Assembly: GCA_012515925.1 (NCBI GenBank)
Contig: JAAYXM010000018.1
Location: 1-13,406, forward strand
Direction of reading: 5' to 3'
Source of the DNA: Clostridiales bacterium
GTDB taxonomy: Bacteria > Bacillota > Clostridia > Oscillospirales > JAAYXM01
DNA: 13,406 nucleotides
Numbering within the stretch: position 1 is the stretch's first letter; each line of letters begins with the position of its first letter. The notes under the pieces are model-generated. The model saw only the letters and a program-made list of their open reading frames with translations, did not search any database and was not told the DNA's origin. The position numbers and the translations under genes are program-made. This document shows, one piece after another, positions 6,139-12,749 of the stretch.

Positions 6139-8475
6139 ATGCAGCCAACTATATGCAACAGATGCAAAAAAAACATAGCGGTAATATTTATAACGAAAAT
6201 GGACGGCAATACCACAACAAGCGAAGGTATATGCCTTAAATGCGCGCGCGAGCTCGGGCTCAAGCCCGTCGGCGAATTCATGGAACGCATGGGAATAACC
6301 GATGATGATCTGGACACGATGAGCAGTGAAATGATGAATATGTTTGAAGGCGCGGACGGATTGGAGCTCGCGGGTTTATCGGGGCTTGACAATCCGGACG
6401 CCTCCGACGACGCGGACGCGGACGCGGAAGGCAAAACCGCGACTTTTCCGTTCCTTAATAAGCTGTTCGGCGCGTCACCGTTTGACAGGTCGTCCGAGCA
6501 GGGCGAGGCAAGACGCCCGGAACAGGGCGAAACCGAGCGCAGGAATAACCATCAAAAGAAAGAAACCAAGCGCAAATTCCTTGACAATTACTGCATTTCG
6601 CTTACCCAGCGCGCCAAGGAGGGCAAGCTTGACAGAATTGTCGGGCGGCACACGGAAATAGAGCGCGTAATTCAGATATTAAACCGGCGCCAGAAAAACA
6701 ACCCGTGTCTTATCGGAGAGCCCGGTGTCGGCAAGACCGCGATAGCCGAAGGTCTCGCGCTTCGCATGTCGGAGGGCAAAGTTCCCGCAAAGCTTGTTGA
6801 CAAAGAGGTATATCTTCTCGACCTTACGGCTCTTGTTGCGGGAACGCAGTTTCGCGGGCAGTTTGAAAGCCGAATGAAGGGTCTTATCGACGAGATTAAA
6901 AAGCTCGGCAACATCATACTTGTAATCGACGAGGTGCATAACTTAGTCGGCGCGGGAGACGCCGAGGGTTCGATGAACGCGGCGAACATACTTAAGCCCG
7001 CGCTGTCGCGCGGCGAAATACAGGTCATCGGCGCGACCACGTTTACCGAATACCGCAAGCATATCGAAAAGGACAGCGCGCTGGAGCGCCGCTTCCAGAC
7101 GGTTATAGTAAACGAGCCGTCGATAGATGAAACAGTCGAGATAATAAAGGGCATAGCCCATTATTACGAGGAGTATCACGGCGTCAAGATTACGGAAAAC
7201 GTGGCGCGGCTCGCGGTAACCCTGTCCGAGCGCTATATTACGGACAGGTACCTGCCCGACAAGGCGATAGACTTAATCGACGAGGCCTGCTCTGACTTAA
7301 ATCTCAAAAGCGAGCTTATCACCGAGCGCACAAGGCTCAAGAAAAAGCTTAAGCAGATAAACTACGAGCGCGACGCTTATCTTAACGATACGACGCCCGA
7401 TGCGTTCAAACGCCTCGCGACGCTTCGCAGCGAGGAATGCAAGATTGTAGAACGCTTAAACGAGCTTGAGTCCCACGGTACGCCCGAGCTCACAATCGAG
7501 CATCTCGCGCGTGTTATCGAGCTTTGGACCAAGATTCCGGCATCGTCAATCCGGGAAACCGAGTTTAAAAAGCTCTCCGAACTTGAAAACCGCTTAAAAA
7601 CGCGCATAATCGGACAGGACGAGGCTATAGCCGCGGTATGCGCCGCGATAAAACGCAACCGCGTCGGCATTTCACCGAAGAGAAAGCCCGTTTCGTTCCT
7701 GTTCACGGGGCCCACGGGCGTCGGTAAAACCGAGCTTGTGAAATGCCTCGCCCAGGATTTGTTCAACTCGCCGGAATCCCTTATCCGGCTCGATATGTCC
7801 GAGTTTATGGAAAAGCACGCGGTTTCGCGTATAATCGGCGCGCCTCCCGGGTATGTGGGTTATGACGAAGCGGGTCAGCTTACAGAGAAAATCAGGCGCA
7901 AGCCCTATTCGGTAATACTGTTTGACGAGATAGAAAAGGCACATCCCGACGTGTTGAATATCCTGCTCCAGATACTCGATGACGGCCGGATTACGGACGC
8001 GCAGGGCAGACAAATCAATTTCGAAAACACGATAATTATAATGACTTCCAACGCGGGCAGCCAGAACAAAAACGGAACGGTCGGCTTCGGGCAGACGATT
8101 TCCGAGCAGAGCAAGGAAAAGGCTTTAAAAGCGTTAAACGATTTTCTGCGCCCCGAGTTCATCAACCGAATCGACGAGGTTATCGCGTTTAACAGCCTGC
8201 CTAAAGAGCATTTCGGCAGGATTGCGCGGATTATGCTCGGAGATCTCACCGAATCGCTTAAGGACAAGGGTATCGCGTTTAGCTTTGACGACAGCCTGAT
8301 TGATTATCTGGTCGAGAAATCCTTCTCGGTTAAATACGGCGCGCGCAATCTGCGACGCTTAATACAGAAAGAGCTTGAGGACGAAATCGCGAACAAGCTT
8401 ATCGAAAACTATGAGCGCGCGATCAAGAAAATTCATGCCATCGCCAAAGATAAAATCTATGTAACCGTATCATAA
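6139..8475 (+). CDS. clpE: ATP-dependent Clp protease ATP-binding subunit, ClpE type (N-terminal zinc finger)
   Basis: Class I HSP100 unfoldase that feeds substrates to ClpP. 778 aa, longer than B. subtilis ClpE (about 700). Instead of a Clp-N repeat domain it has a zinc finger with C6-x2-C9 and C32-x2-C35. A long acidic/charged linker follows (about 44-145), holding a DADADA run and an EQGE repeat. AAA-1 has Walker A GEPGVGKT (193-200) and Walker B D264/E265. A short coiled middle segment lies near 390-450. AAA-2 has Walker A GPTGVGKT (524-531) and Walker B D596/E597. The V-G-F tripeptide (648-650) is the ClpP-docking loop seen in ClpC/ClpE. ATG 6139 has GGAGG (6129-6133) 5 bases upstream. 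An A8 run (6166-6173) lies in the zinc-finger codons. I see no full CtsR operator upstream, so expression probably comes from read-through of the pgsA side. Confidence 0.88.
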   Translation: MQPTICNRCKKNIAVIFITKMDGNTTTSEGICLKCARELGLKPVGEFMERMGITDDDLDTMSSEMMNMFEGADGLELAGLSGLDNPDASDDADADAEGKTATFPFLNKLFGASPFDRSSEQGEARRPEQGETERRNNHQKKETKRKFLDNYCISLTQRAKEGKLDRIVGRHTEIERVIQILNRRQKNNPCLIGEPGVGKTAIAEGLALRMSEGKVPAKLVDKEVYLLDLTALVAGTQFRGQFESRMKGLIDEIKKLGNIILVIDEVHNLVGAGDAEGSMNAANILKPALSRGEIQVIGATTFTEYRKHIEKDSALERRFQTVIVNEPSIDETVEIIKGIAHYYEEYHGVKITENVARLAVTLSERYITDRYLPDKAIDLIDEACSDLNLKSELITERTRLKKKLKQINYERDAYLNDTTPDAFKRLATLRSEECKIVERLNELESHGTPELTIEHLARVIELWTKIPASSIRETEFKKLSELENRLKTRIIGQDEAIAAVCAAIKRNRVGISPKRKPVSFLFTGPTGVGKTELVKCLAQDLFNSPESLIRLDMSEFMEKHAVSRIIGAPPGYVGYDEAGQLTEKIRRKPYSVILFDEIEKAHPDVLNILLQILDDGRITDAQGRQINFENTIIIMTSNAGSQNKNGTVGFGQTISEQSKEKALKALNDFLRPEFINRIDEVIAFNSLPKEHFGRIARIMLGDLTESLKDKGIAFSFDDSLIDYLVEKSFSVKYGARNLRRLIQKELEDEIANKLIENYERAIKKIHAIAKDKIYVTVS
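6409..6426 (+). repeat. Three tandem GACGCG hexamers in the clpE linker
   Basis: GACGCG occurs three times head to tail and encodes Asp-Ala-Asp-Ala-Asp-Ala in the acidic linker between the zinc finger and AAA-1. Loss or gain of a unit would keep the frame. Confidence 0.8.
6496..6543 (+). repeat. Imperfect 24-base tandem duplication in the clpE linker
   Basis: Two adjacent 24-base units encode EQGEARRP and EQGETERR, sharing EQGE and the charged pattern. Codon differences (GAG/GAA, GAG/GAA) show it is not a fresh duplication. It lies in the variable linker just before AAA-1. Confidence 0.65.
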
Positions 8476-8477
8476 CA

Positions 8478-8507
8478 AAAAAATGCTGTCGCAAGACAGC
8501 ATTTTTT
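8478..8507. terminator. Bidirectional intrinsic terminator between clpE and lysC
   Basis: A 13-pair stem (8478-8490 with 8495-8507) closes on a GCAA tetraloop (8491-8494). The core ATGCTGTC/GACAGCAT is flanked by A6 on the left and T6 on the right, so both strands give a hairpin followed by a U tract. It starts 3 bases after the clpE stop and lies about 40 bases beyond the lysC stop, so it can end transcription from both sides. Confidence 0.92.
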
Positions 8508-8518
8508 ATTGTTTGTTC

Positions 8519-8539
8519 GGGCCGGCTTAAAGCCGGCTC
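8519..8539. other. GC-rich hairpin directly downstream of lysC
   Basis: GCCGGCT (8521-8527) pairs with AGCCGGC (8531-8537) around a TAA loop, and the stem can extend by one G-T and one G-C pair. It is 9 bases past the lysC stop on the minus strand and has no U tract on either strand. It may stabilise the lysC mRNA 3' end or help the terminator at 8478-8507. Confidence 0.6.
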
Positions 8540-8547
8540 AACCATTT

Positions 8548-9021
8548 TCAGTTATTAAAGAACATAGCGTGGACGGCCTTAAGCGCGCGTTCCTCGTCAT
8601 CGCGGTCAATCAAAACCGATATCTTAATCTCGCTTGTGGATATCATCTGGATATTAACGCTCGCGTTTGAAAGCGCCTCGAACATCTTAGCTGCGACGCC
8701 CGCGTTGTTAACCATACCCGCGCCGACAATCGAGAGCTTGCATATCCTGTCGTTAACCGTAATATCCTTAAACCCTATGATATCTCGATTCGCGTTTAGC
8801 ATCTCCACGGCGGCGTTCAAGCTATTATCCGCCACGGTAAAGCTGATATCCTTCGTATTTCCCCTGCCTATCGACTGAAGTATTATATCGACGTTTATCT
8901 TCTTCTGAGCCAGCACGGAAAAGATTTTAAACGCGATTCCCGGTACGTCCTCAAGACCGATGAGCGAAATCCGGGCAGTTCTTTTATCCGAAGCAACACC
9001 GCTTACATGCATTTTTTCCAT
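8548..9021 (-). CDS. Predicted aspartokinase beta subunit from an internal in-frame start in lysC
   Basis: Inside lysC, AAGGAGGT (minus strand, 9036 down to 9029) lies 7 bases before an in-frame ATG (9021-9019), codon 246. This is a better ribosome binding site than the one for full-length lysC. It would give a 157-aa protein made only of the ACT domains. B. subtilis LysC (aspartokinase II, 408 aa) is known to yield an alpha2beta2 enzyme, with a beta subunit of about 163 aa translated from an internal start at the same relative place. By analogy, this beta subunit would bind the effector and take part in feedback control. The site is seen directly; its use is inference. Confidence 0.75.
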   Translation of the reverse strand: MEKMHVSGVASDKRTARISLIGLEDVPGIAFKIFSVLAQKKINVDIILQSIGRGNTKDISFTVADNSLNAAVEMLNANRDIIGFKDITVNDRICKLSIVGAGMVNNAGVAAKMFEALSNASVNIQMISTSEIKISVLIDRDDEERALKAVHAMFFNN

Positions 9022-9756
9022 TTGGGGTACCTCCTTAATCTTTGTTCCGGGATTGCGGGTAAAGCTCGATAACACCTCAAGGTGGACGCTGTATCTCTTA
9101 GCCATCTCGACCGAACGGTTGTGCATGACCTGCGCGCCGAGAGACGCGAGCTCAAGCATTTCGTCATATGTTATTTCCTCGAGCTTTTTCGCGTCCTTTA
9201 CCACGCGCGGGTCGGCGGTGTAAATACCGTCCACATCCGTGTAAATCTGGCATAAATCCGCCTTCAGCGCGACCGCGAGCGCGACCGCGCTCGTGTCCGA
9301 ACCGCCGCGGCCGAGAGTTGTTATATCATCGTATTTATTGATGCCCTGAAAGCCCGCCACAAGCACGATTTTACCCGTGCCGAGCTCGCTTTGAATGCGT
9401 TCGGGCTCGACCTTTTTTATGCGCGCGTTTCCGTATGTCGAATCGGTTTTCATCCCAACCTGCCAGCCGGTCAGCGAGACAACCGGAAACCCGAGCTTTT
9501 CGATAGCCATCGCCATAAGCGCTATCGAAATCTGCTCGCCTGTGGAAAGCAGCATATCCATTTCGCGTTTGGACGGCTTCGGGTTTATTTCATTAGCCTT
9601 TTCAATCAAATCGTCCGTTGTGTCGCCCTGGGCGGACAGCACGACTACAACATCGTTTCCCTGTTTAAACGTATTCGTGATAATCTCCGCGACATTAAAT
9701 ACCCTTTCGGCGTTTGCCACCGAACTTCCGCCGAATTTCTGAACAATTAGAGCCAT
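8548..9756 (-). CDS. lysC: Aspartate kinase (aspartokinase), monofunctional, with C-terminal ACT domains
   Basis: Phosphorylates L-aspartate to 4-aspartyl phosphate, the entry step to Lys, Met, Thr and diaminopimelate. 402 aa. Kinase motifs: KFGGSS (7-12), LSAQGDTTDDL (40-50), STGEQ (71-75), TTLGRGGSDTS (146-156) and TDVDGIYTADPR. Two ACT domains follow (about 265-335 and 340-402), including SIGRGNTKDISFTV, typical of feedback-regulated enzymes. Start ATG at 9756 has GAGAGGAGA about 8 bases upstream. It is the last gene of pheB-hom-lysC, 32 bases after hom, and ends at hairpins shared with clpE. The C-terminal part has its own strong ribosome binding site and start (separate entry), as in Bacillus aspartokinase II. 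Whether lysine, threonine or both inhibit it cannot be read from the sequence. Confidence 0.95.
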   Translation of the reverse strand: MALIVQKFGGSSVANAERVFNVAEIITNTFKQGNDVVVVLSAQGDTTDDLIEKANEINPKPSKREMDMLLSTGEQISIALMAMAIEKLGFPVVSLTGWQVGMKTDSTYGNARIKKVEPERIQSELGTGKIVLVAGFQGINKYDDITTLGRGGSDTSAVALAVALKADLCQIYTDVDGIYTADPRVVKDAKKLEEITYDEMLELASLGAQVMHNRSVEMAKRYSVHLEVLSSFTRNPGTKIKEVPQMEKMHVSGVASDKRTARISLIGLEDVPGIAFKIFSVLAQKKINVDIILQSIGRGNTKDISFTVADNSLNAAVEMLNANRDIIGFKDITVNDRICKLSIVGAGMVNNAGVAAKMFEALSNASVNIQMISTSEIKISVLIDRDDEERALKAVHAMFFNN

Positions 9757-9788
9757 ATATTATTTCTCCTCTCAGGAAACCTTACGGT

Positions 9789-11009
9789 TTACAGAACCTT
9801 CATTTTAGAAATCACTCTGCATTTTTCCGATAATAATTTCGTTTTTTCGTTTATTTCCGACATGGGCAAGCATCTTGTAATAAACGCGCATTCGTTTTTT
9901 CCGGCCTCGCCTATGAATTTTACCTCGCCGAAAGCCGACGTAACGGCGCTTCTCACGCTTTCACCCTCCGCGCGTATATATACGCGGGAGACAAACCTGC
10001 CGTTATCCTCAATAATTTCGCGCCCCGCGTCTTCCCAATTTAAGTACTTTCGCGCGTCTAAATGCTTGACCGCGTCAATGACATCCGCGACTACCGCGCT
10101 CGCCGTGGGGTATTTCCCGGCTCCCCTGCCGTAGAACATAACCTCGCCGATTGCGTTGCCGTGAACCACAATCGCGTTGAATACGTCCTTGACGCTCGCG
10201 AGCGGCGTTTCCTTCTCGACAAGATGCGGACCGACAAACACATGAAGCTTTCCGTTATCAAGCCTTATGGCGCGCCCTAAAAGCTTTATCACCTTATTGT
10301 CAGATTCCGCGTAGCGGACATCCTCAAGCGAAACGCCGGTAATCCCCTCTGTTTCGACGTATTCGGGATATACATGCTTTCCGAAGGCGAGCGCCGCCAG
10401 AATACAGATTTTTCTGCACGCGTCATGCCCTTCGATATCCGCCTCTGGGTTTCGCTCGGCATATCCTTTTTCCTGTGCCTCGCAGAGCGCTTTTTCAAAC
10501 GACAGGCCGCCCTCTATCATACGCGTCAGAATATAATTCGTGGTTCCGTTAAGTATGCCGCAAACCCGGTCGAGTTCGTTCGCGACCAGGCATTGGCTTA
10601 TCGGGCGAAGTACCGGAATGCCGCCCCCTACCGAGGCTTCAAACAGATAGTTTAAGTTTCTTTCCCGCGCTATGCCTATAAGCTCCGCGCCGTGGCATGC
10701 CACAAGCTCTTTATTGGAGGTTATGACGCTTTTGCCCGCGAGCAGCGCGCGTTTCGTAAAATCATAAGCCGGGTTTGTTCCCCCGATAGTTTCGACTACA
10801 ACCTTGATTTCCGGGTCGTTTTCGATTATGCCGAAATCCTTAACGAATTTATCCTTAAACGCGCTGTCCGGGAAATCCCGTATATCGAGAATGTACTTTA
10901 CGTCAATTCCGCAGCCCGCGTTATTCGTAATAACCGAGGAGTTTTTATAAATCACGTCGACAACGCCCGAGCCGACAATTCCGTAACCCAATACCGCAAT
11001 CTTAACCAT
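9789..11009 (-). CDS. hom: Homoserine dehydrogenase
   Basis: NAD(P)H-dependent reduction of aspartate-4-semialdehyde to homoserine, the branch to Thr and Met. 406 aa. Nucleotide-binding GYGIVGSG (8-15); TSNKELV with likely catalytic K100; NGTTNYIL (154-161); the substrate block GYAERNPEADIEGHDACRK with D196 and K200; then GRGAGKYPTASAVVADV. The last ~70 residues (from RFVSRVYIR) form an ACT-like regulatory domain. Start ATG at 11009: GGAG (minus strand, 11027-11024) is 14 bases upstream, a longer spacing than for its neighbours. The N-terminus MVKIAVLGYGIVG is nevertheless canonical, and no better start is near. It lies 21 bases after pheB and 32 before lysC, within one operon. No thrB or thrC is in the window. 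Confidence 0.95.
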   Translation of the reverse strand: MVKIAVLGYGIVGSGVVDVIYKNSSVITNNAGCGIDVKYILDIRDFPDSAFKDKFVKDFGIIENDPEIKVVVETIGGTNPAYDFTKRALLAGKSVITSNKELVACHGAELIGIARERNLNYLFEASVGGGIPVLRPISQCLVANELDRVCGILNGTTNYILTRMIEGGLSFEKALCEAQEKGYAERNPEADIEGHDACRKICILAALAFGKHVYPEYVETEGITGVSLEDVRYAESDNKVIKLLGRAIRLDNGKLHVFVGPHLVEKETPLASVKDVFNAIVVHGNAIGEVMFYGRGAGKYPTASAVVADVIDAVKHLDARKYLNWEDAGREIIEDNGRFVSRVYIRAEGESVRSAVTSAFGEVKFIGEAGKNECAFITRCLPMSEINEKTKLLSEKCRVISKMKVL

Positions 11010-11030
11010 TTACAGATTTTTTTCTCCTTT

Positions 11031-11468
11031 CTATTTCCCCGCCAGAGCCTCGAATTTTATTACGCCGTTAAGCTCAAGCGCCCGCCTGACAAAGCTTTGG
11101 AGGCTCACTGTCAAACTTGCCGTGTCCGCGGTAATCGTAACCGGAGCCTGACCGTTAACCGGTATGGATTGGTTTATCGTAAGGATATTCGCTCCGGATT
11201 TCGCAAACATGCGGAGGACGCCCGACAGAATACCCGGTTCATCCTCCAGAACCATATAAAACGTAAGGATTTTTCCGCTCGCCATCTCATAAAACGGCGA
11301 TATTAAATCCTTGTATTTATAAAACGCGCTCCGGCTAATGCCGACCTTATTTACTGCCTCCTTGACGGTCCTGACCTTCCCCGAAGACAAATACTGCTTG
11401 GCCTCGACGACCTTGATGAAAATCTCGGGCAGGGCCGAGCCTTCGACAATGTAGTATCCGGGTTTCAT
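11031..11468 (-). CDS. pheB: ACT domain-containing protein, PheB / UPF0735 family
   Basis: Small putative amino-acid-sensing protein; the family's molecular role is not established, although B. subtilis PheB was once suggested to act in phenylalanine synthesis. 145 aa, usual for UPF0735. The N-terminal half contains a helix-turn-helix-like stretch (about 30-57, VRTVKEAVNKVGISRSAFYK). The C-terminal half (about 67-140) is an ACT domain with DEPGIL (76-81). ATG at 11468 has GGGGG (minus strand, 11482-11478) 9 bases upstream. It is the promoter-proximal gene of the pheB-hom-lysC operon. A DNA-binding-like segment joined to an amino-acid-binding domain, next to Hom and LysC, fits a regulator of the operon, but that is inference. 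A chorismate mutase function is unlikely. Confidence 0.88.
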   Translation of the reverse strand: MKPGYYIVEGSALPEIFIKVVEAKQYLSSGKVRTVKEAVNKVGISRSAFYKYKDLISPFYEMASGKILTFYMVLEDEPGILSGVLRMFAKSGANILTINQSIPVNGQAPVTITADTASLTVSLQSFVRRALELNGVIKFEALAGK

Positions 11469-11504
11469 GTTTCACATCCCCCATACATAACCATTTGTCC
11501 GCCG

Positions 11505-11604
11505 ATTGTGGATACTATCGTAACACAATATGAGGAATATTTCAATTGTGATTGATGTAAAATAATATATTTTATGCGATAAAAAGCCTGTGTATTTCCA
11601 CAAT
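11505..11604. promoter_or_regulatory. Cluster of ATTGTG/CACAAT motifs over the pheB promoter
   Basis: ATTGTG at 11505-11510, CACAAT at 11524-11529, ATTGTG at 11545-11550 and CACAAT at 11599-11604. The first three are spaced 19 and 21 bases in alternating orientation and cover the start point, spacer and -35 of the candidate pheB promoter. The outer copies extend to an 8-base inverted repeat (ATTGTGGA at 11505-11512, TCCACAAT at 11597-11604). Possible operators; the region is A/T-rich, so chance remains possible. Confidence 0.35.
11517..11545 (-). promoter_or_regulatory. Candidate sigma-A promoter for pheB-hom-lysC
   Basis: On the minus strand, TTGAAA (11545-11540) and TACGAT (11522-11517) are separated by exactly 17 bases, matching the housekeeping consensus at 5/6 and 4/6. 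Transcription would start near 11510, giving a leader of about 42 bases, too short for a riboswitch or T-box. ATTGTG/CACAAT motifs overlap it. Confidence 0.6.
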
Positions 11605-11641
11605 TAATTTATGCCCTCTTTTATTCTATCCATAATTTGTG

Positions 11642-11647
11642 TATAAT
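11642..11647 (+). promoter_or_regulatory. Candidate -10 element of the ytvI promoter
   Basis: A perfect TATAAT lies 32 bases before the ytvI TTG start, with transcription expected near 11654 and the ribosome binding site at 11666-11672. No good -35 is seen at 16-18 bases (only TTTTAT-like sequence), so either an activator or another sigma factor is possible. Confidence 0.45.
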
Positions 11648-11679
11648 AGTAAAAAACGAGCGCTGAAGGGGGCCTATTC

Positions 11680-12747
11680 TTGCCTGAAAACAAGCACCTG
11701 AGATTTTTCATTATGCTTATATATATCGCGCTGGGTATACTCGCTCTTTGGTTTATATTCAGATACGCGCTGGGCTGGCTTTCGCCGTTTATAATCGCTT
11801 TTCTGCTGTCCAGGCTTATCGAAAAACCCGTGTGGTTCTGCTCCGCGCGCCTAAAGATTCCCCGCTCTATCTCAAGCGGGGTGTTTACGCTGCTCGCTTT
11901 CGGCTTTGTGGGATGGGGCATTTACGCGCTGATATCGCGTATTACACGCGAAATAAGGCTGCTTATTACTAACCTTCCGGAGGCCTCCGTCATTATCTCG
12001 GATGTGGGTGATTATTTAAACAATCTGTTTAACAGCGTCATGACCATGGTCCCGCGGGAGACCCAGGATTTCATCATAGTTTCGATTGAAAACCTTATAA
12101 ACGAGGGCCTGACAATCCCCCGGGAGTTTCTGGGCAACGCGGTCACCTACTCCACAAACGTCGCCTCGTCCATTCCGTCGATTCTGCTGTTTATAATCGC
12201 GGTACTTGTGTCTACCTATTTCTTCAGCAGCGATTATGAAAATATAAAGCAATTTCTCTCCGAGCGCATGCCCGTGAAATGGAAAAACCGCTTCAGCGCG
12301 GCTAAGACCCGCTTGTTTTCTACACTCATAAGCTATCTCCGCGCGCTTTTTATTCTGCTTTCGCTTACGTTCGTCGAGCTTTTGATAGGCTTTGCGATAC
12401 TTAATATCAAATACGCGCTGGTGCTCGCGTTCTTTATTTCGCTGATTGACGCTTTGCCGATACTCGGGACGGGCACGGTGCTTATCCCGTGGGCGATAGT
12501 TAACCTGTTTCGCGGCGACCTTTCGGGCGCTGTCGGGCTTGCGCTGCTGTACGGAATTATAACGATAGTCAGAAACGTTGTGGAACCGAAAATAATAGGC
12601 AAGCAAATTGGATTGCATCCGCTGCTTACCCTGTTTTCAATTTATATCGGTATTAAGGTGTTCGGGCTTGTAGGAATATTCCTGCCGATTCCGGTTGTTC
12701 TGTTTAAGCAGTTCTACGAATGGGAACGCGGCGAAAGCCTGTCTTAG
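11680..12747 (+). CDS. ytvI: AI-2E family transporter-type membrane protein, likely sporulation protein YtvI
   Basis: Polytopic membrane protein of the AI-2E exporter/UPF0118 family. 355 aa. Paired helices at the N-terminus (about 8-44), a further helix (about 63-86), an amphipathic extracellular segment (about 95-155), and a C-terminal block of about five hydrophobic helices (from ~165). The block holds ISLIDALPILGTGTVLIPWAI, then VEPKIIGKQIGLHPL, the hallmark of the family and of YtvI. In B. subtilis YtvI is a sporulation integral membrane protein; its transported molecule, if any, is unknown. TTG 11680 is the start: AAGGGGG (11666-11672) is 7 bases upstream, and no in-frame ATG precedes the first helix. 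It is divergent from pheB with a likely own promoter. It ends 2 bases from the stop of the opposing ATP-grasp gene. The YtvI subfamily call is less certain than the family. Confidence 0.82.
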   Translation: MPENKHLRFFIMLIYIALGILALWFIFRYALGWLSPFIIAFLLSRLIEKPVWFCSARLKIPRSISSGVFTLLAFGFVGWGIYALISRITREIRLLITNLPEASVIISDVGDYLNNLFNSVMTMVPRETQDFIIVSIENLINEGLTIPREFLGNAVTYSTNVASSIPSILLFIIAVLVSTYFFSSDYENIKQFLSERMPVKWKNRFSAAKTRLFSTLISYLRALFILLSLTFVELLIGFAILNIKYALVLAFFISLIDALPILGTGTVLIPWAIVNLFRGDLSGAVGLALLYGIITIVRNVVEPKIIGKQIGLHPLLTLFSIYIGIKVFGLVGIFLPIPVVLFKQFYEWERGESLS

Positions 12748-12749
12748 GC

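Noticed and set aside
9777..9790. AAACC-TTAC-GGTTT hairpin between hom and lysC as terminator or attenuator
   Set aside because: Only five pairs, no U tract, and it overlaps the hom stop codon.
10692..11306. Long open frame of about 204 codons on the + strand opposite hom and pheB
   Set aside because: No plausible ribosome binding site or family resemblance; it is the mirror of two well-supported genes with codon bias on the other strand.
11469..11510. Riboswitch or T-box leader before pheB
   Set aside because: The predicted leader is only about 42 bases, without the conserved T-box or lysine-riboswitch sequences or a terminator hairpin.
11556..11575. A/T-rich stretch as a replication origin core
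   Set aside because: No dnaA, dnaN or other origin-linked genes are nearby, and only two imperfect DnaA boxes are seen.
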